Source: Oncomelania hupensis
Lineage: Eukaryota > Mollusca > Gastropoda > Littorinimorpha > Pomatiopsidae
Assembly (NCBI GenBank): GCA_036898135.1
Contig: CM072513.1
Span: forward strand, 83,001,320-83,065,319
Length of the DNA stretch: 64,000 bases
Direction of reading: 5' to 3'
The notes under the pieces were generated by a model. It did no database searches. It was not told where the DNA came from and saw nothing but the letters and a program-made list of their open reading frames with translations. The position numbers were made by a program, and so were the translations under genes. This document shows, one piece after another, positions 1 through 10,211 of the stretch. Position 1 is the first letter of the stretch. Each line of letters opens with the position of its first letter.

Positions 1-1198
1 CCTGTCAGCAATGAATAACTAACTTATAAGGCGCGGGACGCCATAATACAGTCGTGCTCAATGCGCGTGAAGAACCACAGTAGGAGCACAGCCGTCGGTC
101 ACACAAACCTATTTACACACAATAGAAGATCTTGTGTGTAGGGATGTCACAGTGGACATAGGAGTGTTTTTAGGTCTTTTGTGAAAGATGCCGAACAACA
201 ACACTGCTTCAAATTCAAGGGGAGTGTGTTCCAAAGTCAGGGCGCTGAGTTGGCAAAAGATCGAACCCCAAGTGTCTTCTTTTTGGTATTGCCAGTTCGC
301 ACACTTGGTATTTCAAACTGGGACTGACTTGAAGAACGAAGGGCACGTGTAGGTCGATAGAGTGGAATCAGCTCAGAAAGATAAGATGGTGCAGACTCAT
401 TAATGCCCTGATATCATAAGCTGAGTATATTTTAGTTCAGTCTTTTCTGAACTGTTAACCAATGAAAAGTATCCAGCATCGGAGCAATATGGTCGCTTTT
501 TTTTTTCGCAGTACAATGCGAGTTGCTGTGTTCTAAATATTGTGAAGCCTTTGCAGCTTATTGTGAGAGTAAACCCTAGAGACAACTGCTGCAGAAATCA
601 AGTCGTGACAAGATCAAAGGTACTGCAACTGCATTGGCTGTAGGTTGGTTTAACAGCGGGCGAAGTCTACCCAGCATGCGTCTTAACGACTGCATTGATA
701 CGATTCACCATGATCAAATGACTATCAATGACAAGGTCTAGATTTCTCACGGAGTCAGAAAGAGCAATGTCAGCTTGTCCCACACGTACTGAGATGACTG
801 ACATTTTCTCCATGTTAGGCTTTGAACCAAAACCCAGTGTTTTTGTTTAGTCATCATTTAGTTTCAGCTTGTTTGCTAACATCCACTGTTTGAGGTCAGA
901 AAAGCACCTCTCAACATCTGTCAATGCCTCTGGAGCTGACTCATCGCGGGGTTTGAATAATTTATAGAATTCGGTGTCATCAGCTAGCAGTTTTCTGTCG
1001 ACCCCATGTTTTTATATAATTGAGCTAATGTGGGAAGTGTATAGGGAGAAGAGGAGCGCCCCTAAGACTGACCCTCGAGGGACGCCATAGGCTGATGAAG
1101 ACTTTGAAGATGATGCAGAATCAACTGTGACCCTAGGAGGTAGGATTTAATCCAGTCATGAGCAGGACCAACAATACCAGCTTATTTTTTAAGACTCT
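1..1198 (-). pseudogene. Jockey/CR1-superfamily LINE relic, distal reverse transcriptase and C-terminus
   Basis: Reading the minus strand in shifting frames recovers the second half of a non-LTR retrotransposon polymerase. Around 1090-1040 it reads GVPRGSVLGALLFSLY, the RT motif usually seen as GVPQGSVLGPLLF. Around 990-955 it reads LLADDTEFY, the catalytic ADD motif. Around 600-110 come a frameshifted HWL-V-KR segment, then SAPSYLSELIPLYRP and a terminal SFANSAP-LWN-LPLE block, the usual C-terminus of L2/CR1/Jockey-like proteins. Stops and frameshifts are frequent, so it is dead. The 5' half lies at 4571-6075 and the two were one element before the RTE at 1212-4557 inserted. The 3' UTR reaches the window edge with a GCGCCTTATAAG-type end. 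Clade within the superfamily is uncertain. Confidence 0.75.
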
Positions 1199-1211
1199 TA
1201 AGCAGAACACC
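1199..1211. repeat. Left target-site duplication of the 1212-4557 RTE
   Basis: The 13-mer TAAGCAGAACACC here is repeated exactly at 4558-4570. The two copies flank the RTE element directly, and joining across them restores the reading of the interrupted older LINE. This is the classic product of target-primed reverse transcription. Confidence 0.9.
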
Positions 1212-1424
1212 CGCTCTGTGGGTTCGGGCAAATAGAATAGACCCAACGTTTCCCGGCGTGTCGTAAGAGGCGACTAACAGGGGTGATGTTAGCACGGCAT
1301 CACTGGGCGAAAGTCTTCTACACAGAAGTCACCGGCCAGGGCGGAGGAACCTCACGTTACTACAGGTTCAACGACCACGTGCTCAGGGCCAAGGCGAGCC
1401 ACACTGTATTCGTGGATTTCGGCT

Positions 1425-2144
1425 GTGGCCAACAGCCTGGAGAGGATTGGGCCCTGCCAGGTCTTTTTTTTGCCCAAGACACAACACATGATGAGGCTAT
1501 CCACTAATTCCATGCCGGATCGGTCGTCGCCCGGCTACACAAGGACCGCGCCTTCCGTTGGCCACCAGGACGGAGGTGAAAAGTATGCTACTGATGGACA
1601 AATTAGCAAGATCCGCACGAGAAACAACATCGTCATAGGAACCTGGAATGTCAGGACCCTAACTGCGGAAGGAAAATTAGAAGAACTGGCCCACGAGCTG
1701 GACCACTATCGATGGAACGTTCTAGGTATCAGCGAACTGCGCTGGAAAGGCCTAGGTGAAACAACGACTGACAAAGGCCACAAGCTCTATTTCAGCGGTA
1801 GAGATGACAGGCACGAACACGGCGTTGGATTCTTGGTCCACAAGAACATTCTAGCCACTGTCATGGGTTGCCGCCCAGTCTCCAGTAGACTCATTACCAT
1901 CCGTCTGAGAGCAACCCCTTTCAACATTACCATCATCCAGGCCTATGCCCCAACATCAGACTATGAAGACAGCGAAGTGGAGGATTTTTATGAAAATATA
2001 CAGGCGGTCCTTGACCAAGTGCCGAAGAAGGACATAGTCATAGTGCAAGGCGACTGGAATGCCAAGGTTGGCCAAGATGCGCACCACAACTGGGGAGACA
2101 CATGCGGACCCCACTGCAACAACGAGACAAATGACAGGGTATGA
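1425..2144 (+). pseudogene. RTE endonuclease domain, N-terminal part (frameshifted)
   Basis: The frame encodes the first part of an exonuclease-endonuclease-phosphatase-fold nuclease that nicks the target DNA. Visible motifs in order: IVIGTWNVRTL (Asn motif), LGISELRWKG (catalytic Glu), a GVGFLVHK strand, IIQAYAPTSDYE, and VIVQGDWNAKVGQ (Asp/Asn motif). The frame ends at TGA 2142-2144 inside the domain. The following frame begins at the overlapping ATG (2141) and continues the same domain, so the stop-start overlap is accidental: one base was lost in the G run at 2137-2139. The real start is uncertain; the first ~60 codons before the endonuclease core have no recognisable domain. Confidence 0.8.
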
Positions 2145-4234
2145 GGCTATTGGAGTTTGCCAGATACAACAATCTGGTACTGGCAAACACGCTTGGTCTC
2201 CACAAAAAATCCAGACGATGGACATGGTACAGTCCCGGCGGGGAACATCACAACCAGATCGACTACATCATGGTCAAGAAACGCTTCAGATCAAGCATCA
2301 ACATTGGCAGGACACGCACTTTTCCAGGAGCAGACATTGGAAGTGACCACGATCTCGTGATGATGTCTTTCCGGCTCCATTTGAAGAGAGTAAATACAGC
2401 AAAGTGCACTAGGCTGAAGTTCGACCTGGACAAACTGCAAGACCCGGAGGTGGCAAAAATATTTCAGGCCACAATTGGAGGGAAATTTGCACCACTGCTT
2501 ATTTTGGGGGCAGGCGAAGTAGATGTCAACACCATGACCAATACCTTCAACTCAGCTGTAACAGATGCCGCCACTGAGATCCTTGGCAAGCACCGACCAA
2601 AGAAGAAGCCGTGGATCACACCTGAACTTTTGGATCTGTGTGATAAACGAAGAGAGTTAAAAAAGAAAAAGAACACCTCACAGGGAGCTGATGTCTACCG
2701 AAAAATCAACAATGACATCCGAAAAGGCATGCGCACAGCAAAGGAGAACTGGATAGAAGATCAATGCCAGGAAATAGAGAACAATCTGAACAAGAACAAC
2801 AGCAAGAAGGCCTACCAGACGGTGAAGCGGCTGACAAGTGTTAAACAGCCCAAAGTCTCCACTATCCAAAGCAAGTCTGGCATTTGCCTTACAGAAGAAC
2901 AAGAAGTCTTGGACAGATGGACAGAGTACTGCTGTGACCTTTACAACCATACACCAAATGGAGACCCATCAGTTCTAGCATGTCCCGAGAGCAGAGAAGA
3001 AGAAGAAATCCTCCCAATTCTCCGGGAAGAAGTTGAGGCAGCAGTGCAATCGCTGAAGAAAGGGAAGTCAGCGGGAGTGGACAACATACCAGCGGAACTG
3101 CTACAAGCAGGAGGAGAAGCGATGACTGATGCTCTCACCATTATCTGTAACAAGATCTGGCAGAGTGGGGAATGGCCTACACCATGGACCCAGTCGCTTG
3201 TCATCACTCTTCCCAAAAAAGGTAACCTTCAGGAGTGTGAAAATTACCGCACCATCAGCCTCATCAGCCATCCCAGCAAGGTCCTCCTGAAAATAATACT
3301 CAACAGGTTGAAACCACAAGCTGAACAAATCATAGCTGAAGAACAAGCAGGATTCATGGCAGGGCGAAGTACCACTGAACAGATTTTCAACCTCAGAATA
3401 ATCTGTGAGAAATACCTACAGCACCAACAACATCTATATCATGTGTTCATAGACTTCAAGAAGGCATTTGACCGAGTCTGGCATGCAGCTCTATGGGCAA
3501 CCATGAAAGTTTACAACATCAGCCCTAAAATTATAGAAGTCATCAAAAGCCTGTATGACAAGGCTACCAGTGCAGTCCTCCATAACAGCGTCATCGGGAA
3601 CTGGTTCAGAACAACAATCGGTGTGCGTCAAGGATGCCTACTCTCTCCAACACTCTTCAACATCTTCCTAGAGCGCATCATGTCAGATGCTCTTGCAGAT
3701 CACGAAGGCACAGTCAGCATAGGGGGCAGAGCAATCTCCAATCTTCGTTTTGCGGATGATATTGATGGATTGGCTGGAGAGGAACAAGAACTTGAACAGC
3801 TTGTACAGAGGCTTGACACCACCTCCAGAGCTTATGGAATGGAAATAAGTGCAGAGAAGACCAAAATGATGACCAACAACACCCAATGGCATCAACACGG
3901 ACATCAAAGTACAAGGCCAATCCCTCAACACAGTGCACAGCTTCAAATATTTAGGAGCCATTGTGTCAGACAGTGGGTCTCGACAGGAAGTCCTCTCCAG
4001 GATCGCACAAACAACTGCTGCCCTGACAAGGTTGAAGCCCATTTGGAAAGACAGAACCATCAGTCTACATTCCAAAGTAAGACTGCTGCGCTCTCTGGTC
4101 ATCTCCATCTTCCTATATGCTTGCGAAGCATGGACCCTCACAGCAGATCTCCAACGAAGAATACAAAGCATGGAGATGAGGTGCTACAGAAGACTTCTGT
4201 GCATTTCCTATACCCAACACATCACCAACATTGA
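2141..4234 (+). pseudogene. RTE endonuclease C-terminus plus reverse transcriptase
   Basis: Residues 1-75 finish the endonuclease: YSPGGEHHNQIDYIM and GSDHDLVM (catalytic SDH, residues 68-70). A linker rich in Lys and Arg follows, then the reverse transcriptase: SAGVDNIPAELL, ENYRTISLISHPSKVLL, EEQAGFMAGRSTTEQI, HVFIDFKKAFDRVWH (first catalytic Asp), GVRQGCLLSPTLFN and RFADDIDGLA, with FADD at residues 537-540. All key catalytic residues are present. The true frame is lost at 3882-3887, where this copy reads ACACCC and the copy at 63166-64000 reads ACACC: a one-base insertion. Residues after about position 581 are therefore out-of-frame readthrough and should not be used for homology. Confidence 0.85.
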
Positions 4235-4547
4235 AGTCCGACAGACCATCACACAAGCCATTGGACAACACGATGACCTGCTCACAGTGGTGAAGAAACG
4301 GAAACTCCGATGGTATGGCCACGTCACCAGATCATCAGGCCTTGCAAAGACCATTCTGCAAGGCACAGTGCAAGGAGGTAGAAGAAGGGGGAGACCGAAA
4401 AAGAGGTGGGAGGACAACATTCGAGAATGGACTGGTTTGACACTGAGCGAAGCCATGAGGGCTGCTGAGGACAGAGAAAGATGGAGTATGCTGGTTAAAC
4501 GATCATCTGTGGTGCCCCTACGACCTTCGGGTTATGGGACAGGATAG
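3933..4547 (+). pseudogene. RTE reverse transcriptase C-terminal domain, third frame
   Basis: This frame carries on the polymerase after the one-base insertion near 3884. It begins HSFKYLGAIVSDSGSRQEVL (RT thumb), continues through LRSLVISIFLYACEAWTLTA and MEMRCYRRLLCISYTQHI, and ends with RKLRWYGHVTRSSGL and GGRRRGRPKKRWEDNI, a basic C-terminal signature shared by RTE-like polymerases of many invertebrates. The stop (TAG, 4545-4547) is about 10 bases from the element end. The basic tail may bind nucleic acid; that is inference. The same segment occurs, with local damage, in all the longer fragments of this family here. Confidence 0.85.
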
Positions 4548-4557
4548 GAGGATAGGA

Positions 4558-4570
4558 TAAGCAGAACACC
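4558..4570. repeat. Right target-site duplication of the 1212-4557 RTE
   Basis: Exact second copy of TAAGCAGAACACC found at 1199-1211. It follows the GGATA-repeat tail with no intervening bases. Confidence 0.9.
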
Positions 4571-6075
4571 ATGATCGATTGTGTCAAAAGCTGTGCTTAG
4601 GTCCAGCAGAACACGCAGTGTAAGCTCCTTAGCATCAGCATTGCCAAGCAGATCATTTATAAGACGCAGAAGTGCAGTCTCACAGCTATATTTTGGCTCA
4701 TATGGGGGCTGGATTGTATCCACAAGGTGGTTCAACTCCAGATGACTGACTAGCTGTTGGGCTACAACTCGCTCCAACCGTTTTGAGACATAGGGCAAGT
4801 TAGACACAGGTTTATAATTCTTGCAGTCATTTCTATCAAGATTTTACTTTTTAAATAGAGGTTTGATAACAGCCTTTAAAAAGATTTTGGGAACAACGGG
4901 GCATTCCCGGGCTCATATTGACGATTTGTATGATTACAGGCAAGAGAATGTTAATGTTTTCAATCACAATCTTCATAGGAATGGGGTCCACAAGGGATGA
5001 CGTAGGTTTGCATTCGCTGATGATTTCGTTTAGTTTTTCCTCTATGACGGATGTGAAACCCGAGAATGTGTACCCTTGATCTGCAGAACGGAATCTGACT
5101 GTTTAACATAGGTGTCAGGTAATGGCTTTAATCTTCTCACTGAAGAAGGTATTTAGTGCATTGGCAGCTACCTGACTGATCAATCTCAGGTAGGACAGGA
5201 CAAGATGTTTCCTTTCCCAAGAAACCACTGACCACAGTGAACGTTTTCCTTTGAAGCAATGCTAGCTGCATAAAGCACATCATTTAAATTATGGGCCCTG
5301 GCATTATTTACTACTTGGCTACCCTGGACTCTGGTATGGCAGACGATCTTTCCACTCATCTCCAATCCACTCTTCCGCCATTGTTTCTCCGCTCGGCGCC
5401 TGGCTTCTTGGCAGCACGTATCTCAGGAGTTATCCATCCTGGGTCACTACGCTCTATGACCCTCTTCTGGGTCTCTGGAGCATTCGTGTCTAGACGGCCT
5501 ATAACAGTGGTGTAGTACAATGTTGCCAACTCTTCCACATCATCACGTGTCCAGCAGGCCTACAACAATGGTGTTGTATACTTTTGCCGACTCTTCCACA
5601 TCATCAGGAGGGGAGACAACAAGAGCAGACTCCACCAAGTCTCTCCGAAACAGCTGCCGGGCCATCCCCTGGATGTTTGTGGTCTGAGTGAGCGTGCGTG
5701 GCGAAGACGGTGGCCACATGCCAGTGGTGATGGCAACATGCTAGTGGTGATGGCAACATGCTAGTGGTGATGTGCTAGTGGTGATGGCAACATGCTAGTG
5801 GTGATGGCAACATGCTAGTGGTGATGGCAACAACAAATTATCCCAACACTGTTGATCCTCCACCCGAACAGATCTGACCATGTCCAGAGTTGACCTAGAC
5901 ATCACCAAGTCAAGGATGGGTCCTGCGCTATGCGTTGGAACAGCCACATGCTGTATCTTAACAAGTTGTGCCTGTGTTTTGGGTGTAGACAATGCAGTAC
6001 AGGACATAACTTGGGTTTTGTTAGATTCAATGTTGGAGGGGTTGGTTAGGTTTCATTGTGATACTGTACTACGAC
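4571..6075 (-). pseudogene. Jockey/CR1-superfamily LINE relic, endonuclease end and RT fingers
   Basis: This is the 5' half of the relic whose 3' half lies at 1-1198. Minus-strand reading from 6007 down gives PTHSAGPILDLVMSRS, the C-terminal region of the endonuclease. It is followed by a His/Cys/Pro-rich stretch that has expanded into a 20-bp minisatellite (5722-5832). Near 5700-5640 comes TNIQGMARQLFRRDLVESAL, and near 5470-5380 PGWITPEIRAAKK, the linker typical of CR1/L2 proteins. Within 4807-4532 lie SNLPYVSKRLERVVAQQL and LRVLLDLSTAFDTIDHGVLL, the fingers and first catalytic-Asp region of RT. A 63-bp segment around DDVEE(S/L)A is tandemly duplicated at 5520-5640. Many frameshifts: an old, inactive copy. 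Confidence 0.75.
5722..5832. repeat. 20-bp minisatellite, about 6 copies
   Basis: Unit GTGGTGATGGCAACATGCTA with one shortened copy in the middle. It lies inside the endonuclease-to-linker part of the old LINE relic (on the minus strand it reads as CCATCACCAC-rich His/Pro codons), so it is a local amplification of element sequence. Confidence 0.9.
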
Positions 6076-6150
6076 TGCTGATCTTTTAGAAAGTGATTCC
6101 ATCCTCGATTCCCCTTGTGGACTTGGAAAGTACTTGAAAATACTGAATTC

Positions 6151-6435
<285 letters not shown>

Positions 6436-6689
6436 TTTTGTGTGGCTGCATGTGCGGTACGCGCAAATTCAGTGCGGTTCAGCCATAATCATGCTCCTGG
6501 CTGTAGGTCTGGAAAAGCAGATTTTAAATCATTTTGTTTCTACCTACCCCCCCCCAACCCCCTTTCCCAAACGCCATTCCGACGCTAGGTATCATCGTTT
6601 CCCCTCGCGGTCGTTCGGAATGGCTTTAGTTGTCTGTACGTTAGACAGTGCACATAAAAGCAGCAAGTGAGCGTCAAAAGTTAGTGCCT

Positions 6690-6710
6690 GATGTTTGCCA
6701 GCGCCTTGAG
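6690..6710 (+). repeat. SINE core fragment (S3 family)
   Basis: Contains CCAGCGCCTTGAG directly continuous with CAGCTG of the minisatellite that follows. The same core occurs at 16285, 17910, 46525 and 51800. Only this short piece is recognisable, so the call rests on the core match. Confidence 0.45.
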
Positions 6711-6913
6711 CAGCTGTTTGGACCACGTCTGCTGTTTGGACCACATCAGCTCAGCTGTTTGGACCACGTCTGCTGTTTGGACCACATCAGCTCAGCTGTT
6801 TGGACCACGTCTGCTGTTTGGACCACATCAGCTCAGCTGTTTGGACCACGTCTGCTGTTTGGACCACATCAGCTCAGCTGTTTGGACCACATCAGCTGTT
6901 TGGACCACGTCAG
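6711..6913. repeat. 41-bp minisatellite, about 5 copies
   Basis: Each 41-bp unit holds two related halves, both with CTGTTTGGACCAC, the first followed by GTCTG and the second by ATCAGCTCAG. The last copies lose the alternation. The array begins exactly inside a SINE-like core (CCTTGAGCAGCTG). The open frames through it have no other support. Confidence 0.92.
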
Positions 6914-7895
6914 AACAATTGAGAGATTCTGTGTGGTGTCTGTCTTTTCCTTTGCTAGCACAGCCCACCCCGATTCCACCCTGTCCCCCCACCTGGTTTC
7001 ATCCGTAATAAACAATGCATTCCAAAGGAAGGGCGGGGTCACAGCGAGCTGCACTGTCTTACGGAATGCGCCTCACTAACCCTCGCGCTGCCAGACAACA
7101 CATGAGGGTTACCTGCTGCTTGCTGCCGGCTGCTGTGGTCGCCTCGGCACAATACGCAACAACTCTGCCTGTGTGGCAAAGTTCAGATAGACACATCACA
7201 CCTCTTGCCTCTATCGGGCGGTTATTAAACTTATAGAAGCAGTCAGCCCGAAAGTGACTGGCCCCAATGGGAGTGTCAGATGCTGTTGGGGCCATACGTC
7301 AACACGCAGACCATGGTTGATAGATCTGTGACGCTCAGCTAGCTTCAAGGTGGCTTGTGTAGTGGAAACTGTCCTATGTCGTCAACAGTGACAACAGTGG
7401 TGCCGGAGTCCACCACGATTTCTGCCGCCATGCGTCACAGGCGTGTCGGGTGGGAAGGGCAGCAGTGAGCGGGTTAAAAGCCTGGCTAATGGGGGAATGG
7501 GTGTGTGTTGTTTTATGGCGGCCAGCTCAATGCCGTCCTGCACTTTATCATCACCACTCACCAGGCATGCACACTCAGTGCCATCCTGCACGTTATCATC
7601 ACCACTGACAAAGCATGCGCACTGTTGGCTGCCTTCATTATATCGGGTTGGAGGAGTGGAACGGGTACATCGGGCTGGCGGGTGTGTGTACTGGGTAGGG
7701 GGGGGGTGGCTATGATTATCGGCCTGGGTGGGGTGGGGAGATTAATGATCGTGGATTAGGGTGGGTCAGGAGGAGGACGATGGAAGGAGAAGGAGGGAGG
7801 GAGATGGAGATTATGGAGGTGATTGTGATGGAGTCGTTATCGATAGCGATTGGTGGATGAAGGTGAGGGGGACAATGGTCGCTTTCATGCCAGTG
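6914..7895. other. No recognisable gene
   Basis: Mixed-composition sequence. A 48-bp segment is imperfectly duplicated at about 7530-7625 (both copies contain TATCATCACCACT). Nothing else is recognisable on either strand. Confidence 0.5.
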
Positions 7896-7898
7896 GGT

Positions 7899-7945
<47 letters not shown>
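7899..7945. repeat. (GA)n microsatellite
   Basis: About 23 GA dinucleotides within a purine-rich stretch. Confidence 0.95.
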
Positions 7946-7947
<2 letters not shown>

Positions 7948-8264
7948 GGTGTGGGCAGGGCAGAAGGAGGTGGTGGGGGAGGAGGAGGTAAGGTTGGGCC
8001 AGGAGGTAGTGTACCAGACATGTGGGGTTCCATCTTAATTGTAAGTGACATCAAACTAGCATTGAGTGGCGGCCATCTTACTGGTTGGTTGTACTGCAGA
8101 ATGGCCGACGTTACGTTATGGTAAAATTAGGCGGTGTGGGATGGTTCAATGTCATCTTATTCTGCTTGGCGCTATACTGCAGTGCTGGTGCTTTCACCAT
8201 CAAGTGACCAAATATCACCACCTGGGTGACTAGTATGTTTCAAGGTGATTGCATTTTTGTTCTT

Positions 8265-8330
8265 GTTCTTTATCATCACCATCATCACCTTCAACATCAT
8301 CATCATCATCATCATGGTCATCATCGTCAC
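8265..8330. repeat. (ATC)n-rich simple repeat
   Basis: Imperfect CATCAT/CACCAT trinucleotide run inside a wider ATC-biased region (8260-8480). Confidence 0.85.
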
Positions 8331-8597
8331 CCAACCACCGTCAGTATCAAAAGTGACATCATCGTCCGCGGCACTGTTTTTATCATGTTCAGCATTACTG
8401 TTGTCATCCACATGACCAGTCCCTTTTCTCGTCATCAGCGTCATCATTTTCATCGTTCCTATCTTTGTCATCACCCCTTGGGGTCATGAGCAATCTTGCC
8501 ACTGTAGATTGTTCAAACCTATAAAGGGAAAAGTGAAAGCCCCAGTTGAAAACCTGTCTTTCCTTTGTAGGCAAGACAGATTCACTGCGGCAACAGT

Positions 8598-9184
8598 ACC
8601 CCCGTTGGAGTGCCGGGGGTTTTCAGTATAAATAGTATCCCCACTTTATGGAAATTTAGTGCTTTAAATTCCCACTGTCGCTGTCTTCCTCATTTACTTT
8701 TTCCCATTCCTGCTCTGTCCTATTACTCTGCTATACTATCTTCTTCTTCGCTAGATCAATGTCCTACCTTTTTTCTTGAAAACTCTTCCTGAACAAGACT
8801 CCTTGTTTGTGTATGAGGTCTGTTGGATCAGCTTGGGAGTGTTGGACGCTTTCTGCCGGGTGGTCACTAAGGCTTCCTATGATTGTATTATTTAGCAATA
8901 TAGGCATTTTATATGTATATGTTTTGTTAATAATTTATAATGATGTTTGTATTCTATTTTGTTTTTGTAACCGGGGGTTCGAGTAGTTGGGGTAAAGCCT
9001 CAGCCGTCCCCTGCGTGGGATGTCTTTATTGTAAAGTGACTGGCCGGTGGAGGGCGTTCAATTTTCCCACTAGGGTTGTTTCAGCAGATCTTTTATGCGG
9101 ATCGGGGGTTGTCCGGTCCTGATTTGGCTCGGAAGAGTCCGCTGGACCAAAAGCAACAATCAATCAATCAACAATCAATCAATC
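8598..9184 (+). mobile_element. ~575-bp non-coding interspersed element, copy 1
   Basis: Begins CCCCCGTTGG and GTGCCGGGGG, then TATAAATAGTATCCCCAC, and ends GGAAGAGTCCGCTGGACC followed by AAAGCA and an (AATC)n tail. The same start and end recur at 28138, 31783 and 41656, with a worn copy at 50165. No ORF is conserved between copies. It behaves as a retroposed non-autonomous element: fixed ends, a simple-repeat tail and target-site duplications in other copies. No clear duplication is visible around this copy, which also differs more in sequence, so it is probably older. No convincing Pol III A box was found. Confidence 0.8.
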
Positions 9185-9231
9185 TTTGTCATCTGACAGG
9201 TGCTGCTGAGATAGGCGGCAGAGTAGAGCTG

Positions 9232-9297
9232 CACACAAACGTCATTTCTGGATCTCCGCCATACACAAACGTCATTTCTGGATCTCCGCCATACACA
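9232..9297. repeat. 29-bp direct duplication
   Basis: The segment containing CGTCATTTCTGGATCTCCGC is present twice, head to tail and identical. Confidence 0.9.
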
Positions 9298-9364
9298 ATT
9301 GGAATTTTACTTGGTCTGCTTTTAAGCAGGTAAAGACCCTTTATTTTGTCTGATTGTTACTTTT

Positions 9365-9370
9365 TCTCTG

Positions 9371-9438
<68 letters not shown>

Positions 9439-9481
9439 CCTCCCTCTCCCTTTCTCTCTCTCCCTCTGTCTCTCTTCTCTT

Positions 9482-9556
<75 letters not shown>
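9365..9556. repeat. (CT)n microsatellite
   Basis: Two long CT runs separated by a CCCT/TTCTCT-rich segment at about 9425-9485. Confidence 0.97.
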
Positions 9557-9559
<3 letters not shown>

Positions 9560-9619
9560 GGATTCTTTCCTAAGTGATGATATATGACTGAGTGTTAGTC
9601 AGTATTAGGTCAGTAAGTA

Positions 9620-10154
9620 AGGAATGTTTTACCCACGCATAGTACACACAAGATTCCTCCATGTTGTCAAATGATGGTGTACAATGGACGAAACGTGGAC
9701 GGGGGGATCATCCTTTGAACGTGGTATACTAATGTAGCGAGCGCCACCGTGGGGGATGTAACAAGGGCGAGGGGACATAGCAGCTACGTCGACCGGTATT
9801 GGGCGACCTTTGAACGGGAAACAATCCTGTGGAAGTTGGATCTTATGTAGCGAGCACCACGGCACCCAGTGTGATAAATAGTAAGTGTGACGTAAGAGGC
9901 AAGAGGTCCCGTGCAGCAGCCTTCAGCAGGTGAAGTAGGTCACAATTTAAAGGTCAAGGTGGCCGTGGTTCTTCGCGGCAGTGATGATTTATGTGACGTG
10001 CAAAAGACAGGGCGCCAACTGTTACGTCTGTGACATTTTCTCACGCTTTCTACACCTCTTCTTTCTTTCTTCTTTGCTTGAAGGACATGAGGGATGTTTA
10101 TATCACAATATCATTGTGTAATCTTCTCCGTCTGTGTGTCTCTGCCTCTCGTGT

Positions 10155-10157
<3 letters not shown>
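9620..10157 (-). other. Unassigned; possible LTR/primer-binding-site remnant
   Basis: On the minus strand around 10030-10008 the sequence reads GACGTAACA then GTTGGCGCCCTG. That resembles an LTR end (..TAACA) followed by a TGGCGCC-type primer-binding site. No matching LTR start or gag/pol coding could be found, and a GT tract and LINE-2 interrupt the region above. A related pair of segments around GTAGCGAGC(G/A)CCAC occurs at about 9735 and 9848. Treat as a weak hint. Confidence 0.2.

Positions 10158-10211
<54 letters not shown>
10158..10211. repeat. (GT)n followed by (GA)n microsatellite
   Basis: About 21 GT dinucleotides then 6 GA. The GA part abuts the 3' end of LINE-2 and equals (TC)n on that element's strand. 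Confidence 0.95.

Larger units (their letters stand above)
1212..4557 (+). mobile_element. RTE-type non-LTR retrotransposon, near full length (copy A)
   Basis: A 3.35-kb insertion bounded by a perfect 13-bp target-site duplication. It starts with a non-coding leader containing TGTCGTAAGAGGCGACTAA, then encodes an apurinic-like endonuclease followed by a reverse transcriptase, and ends a few bases after the stop codon in a short run of the pentamer GGATA. A very short 3' UTR with a simple-repeat tail, one EN-RT polyprotein and no gag-like ORF fit the RTE clade. Six further fragments of the same family occur here (12271, 54089, 58632, 59867, 61064, 63166), all 5' truncated or incomplete. Two single-base frameshifts make this copy non-functional as it stands. 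Confidence 0.85.

Noticed and set aside
1283..1507. 74-codon plus-strand frame at the RTE 5' end
   Set aside because: No recognisable domain and it overlaps the start of the endonuclease frame; probably leader sequence.
2141..2144. Stop-start ATGA overlap as a designed two-ORF arrangement of the RTE
   Set aside because: It cuts the endonuclease domain between adjacent conserved segments, and a single lost base in the G run explains it; kept only as something to test across copies.
9629..9865. 78-codon minus frame as a retroviral-type protein
   Set aside because: No gag, protease or RT motif; only the nearby LTR-like junction hinted at it.
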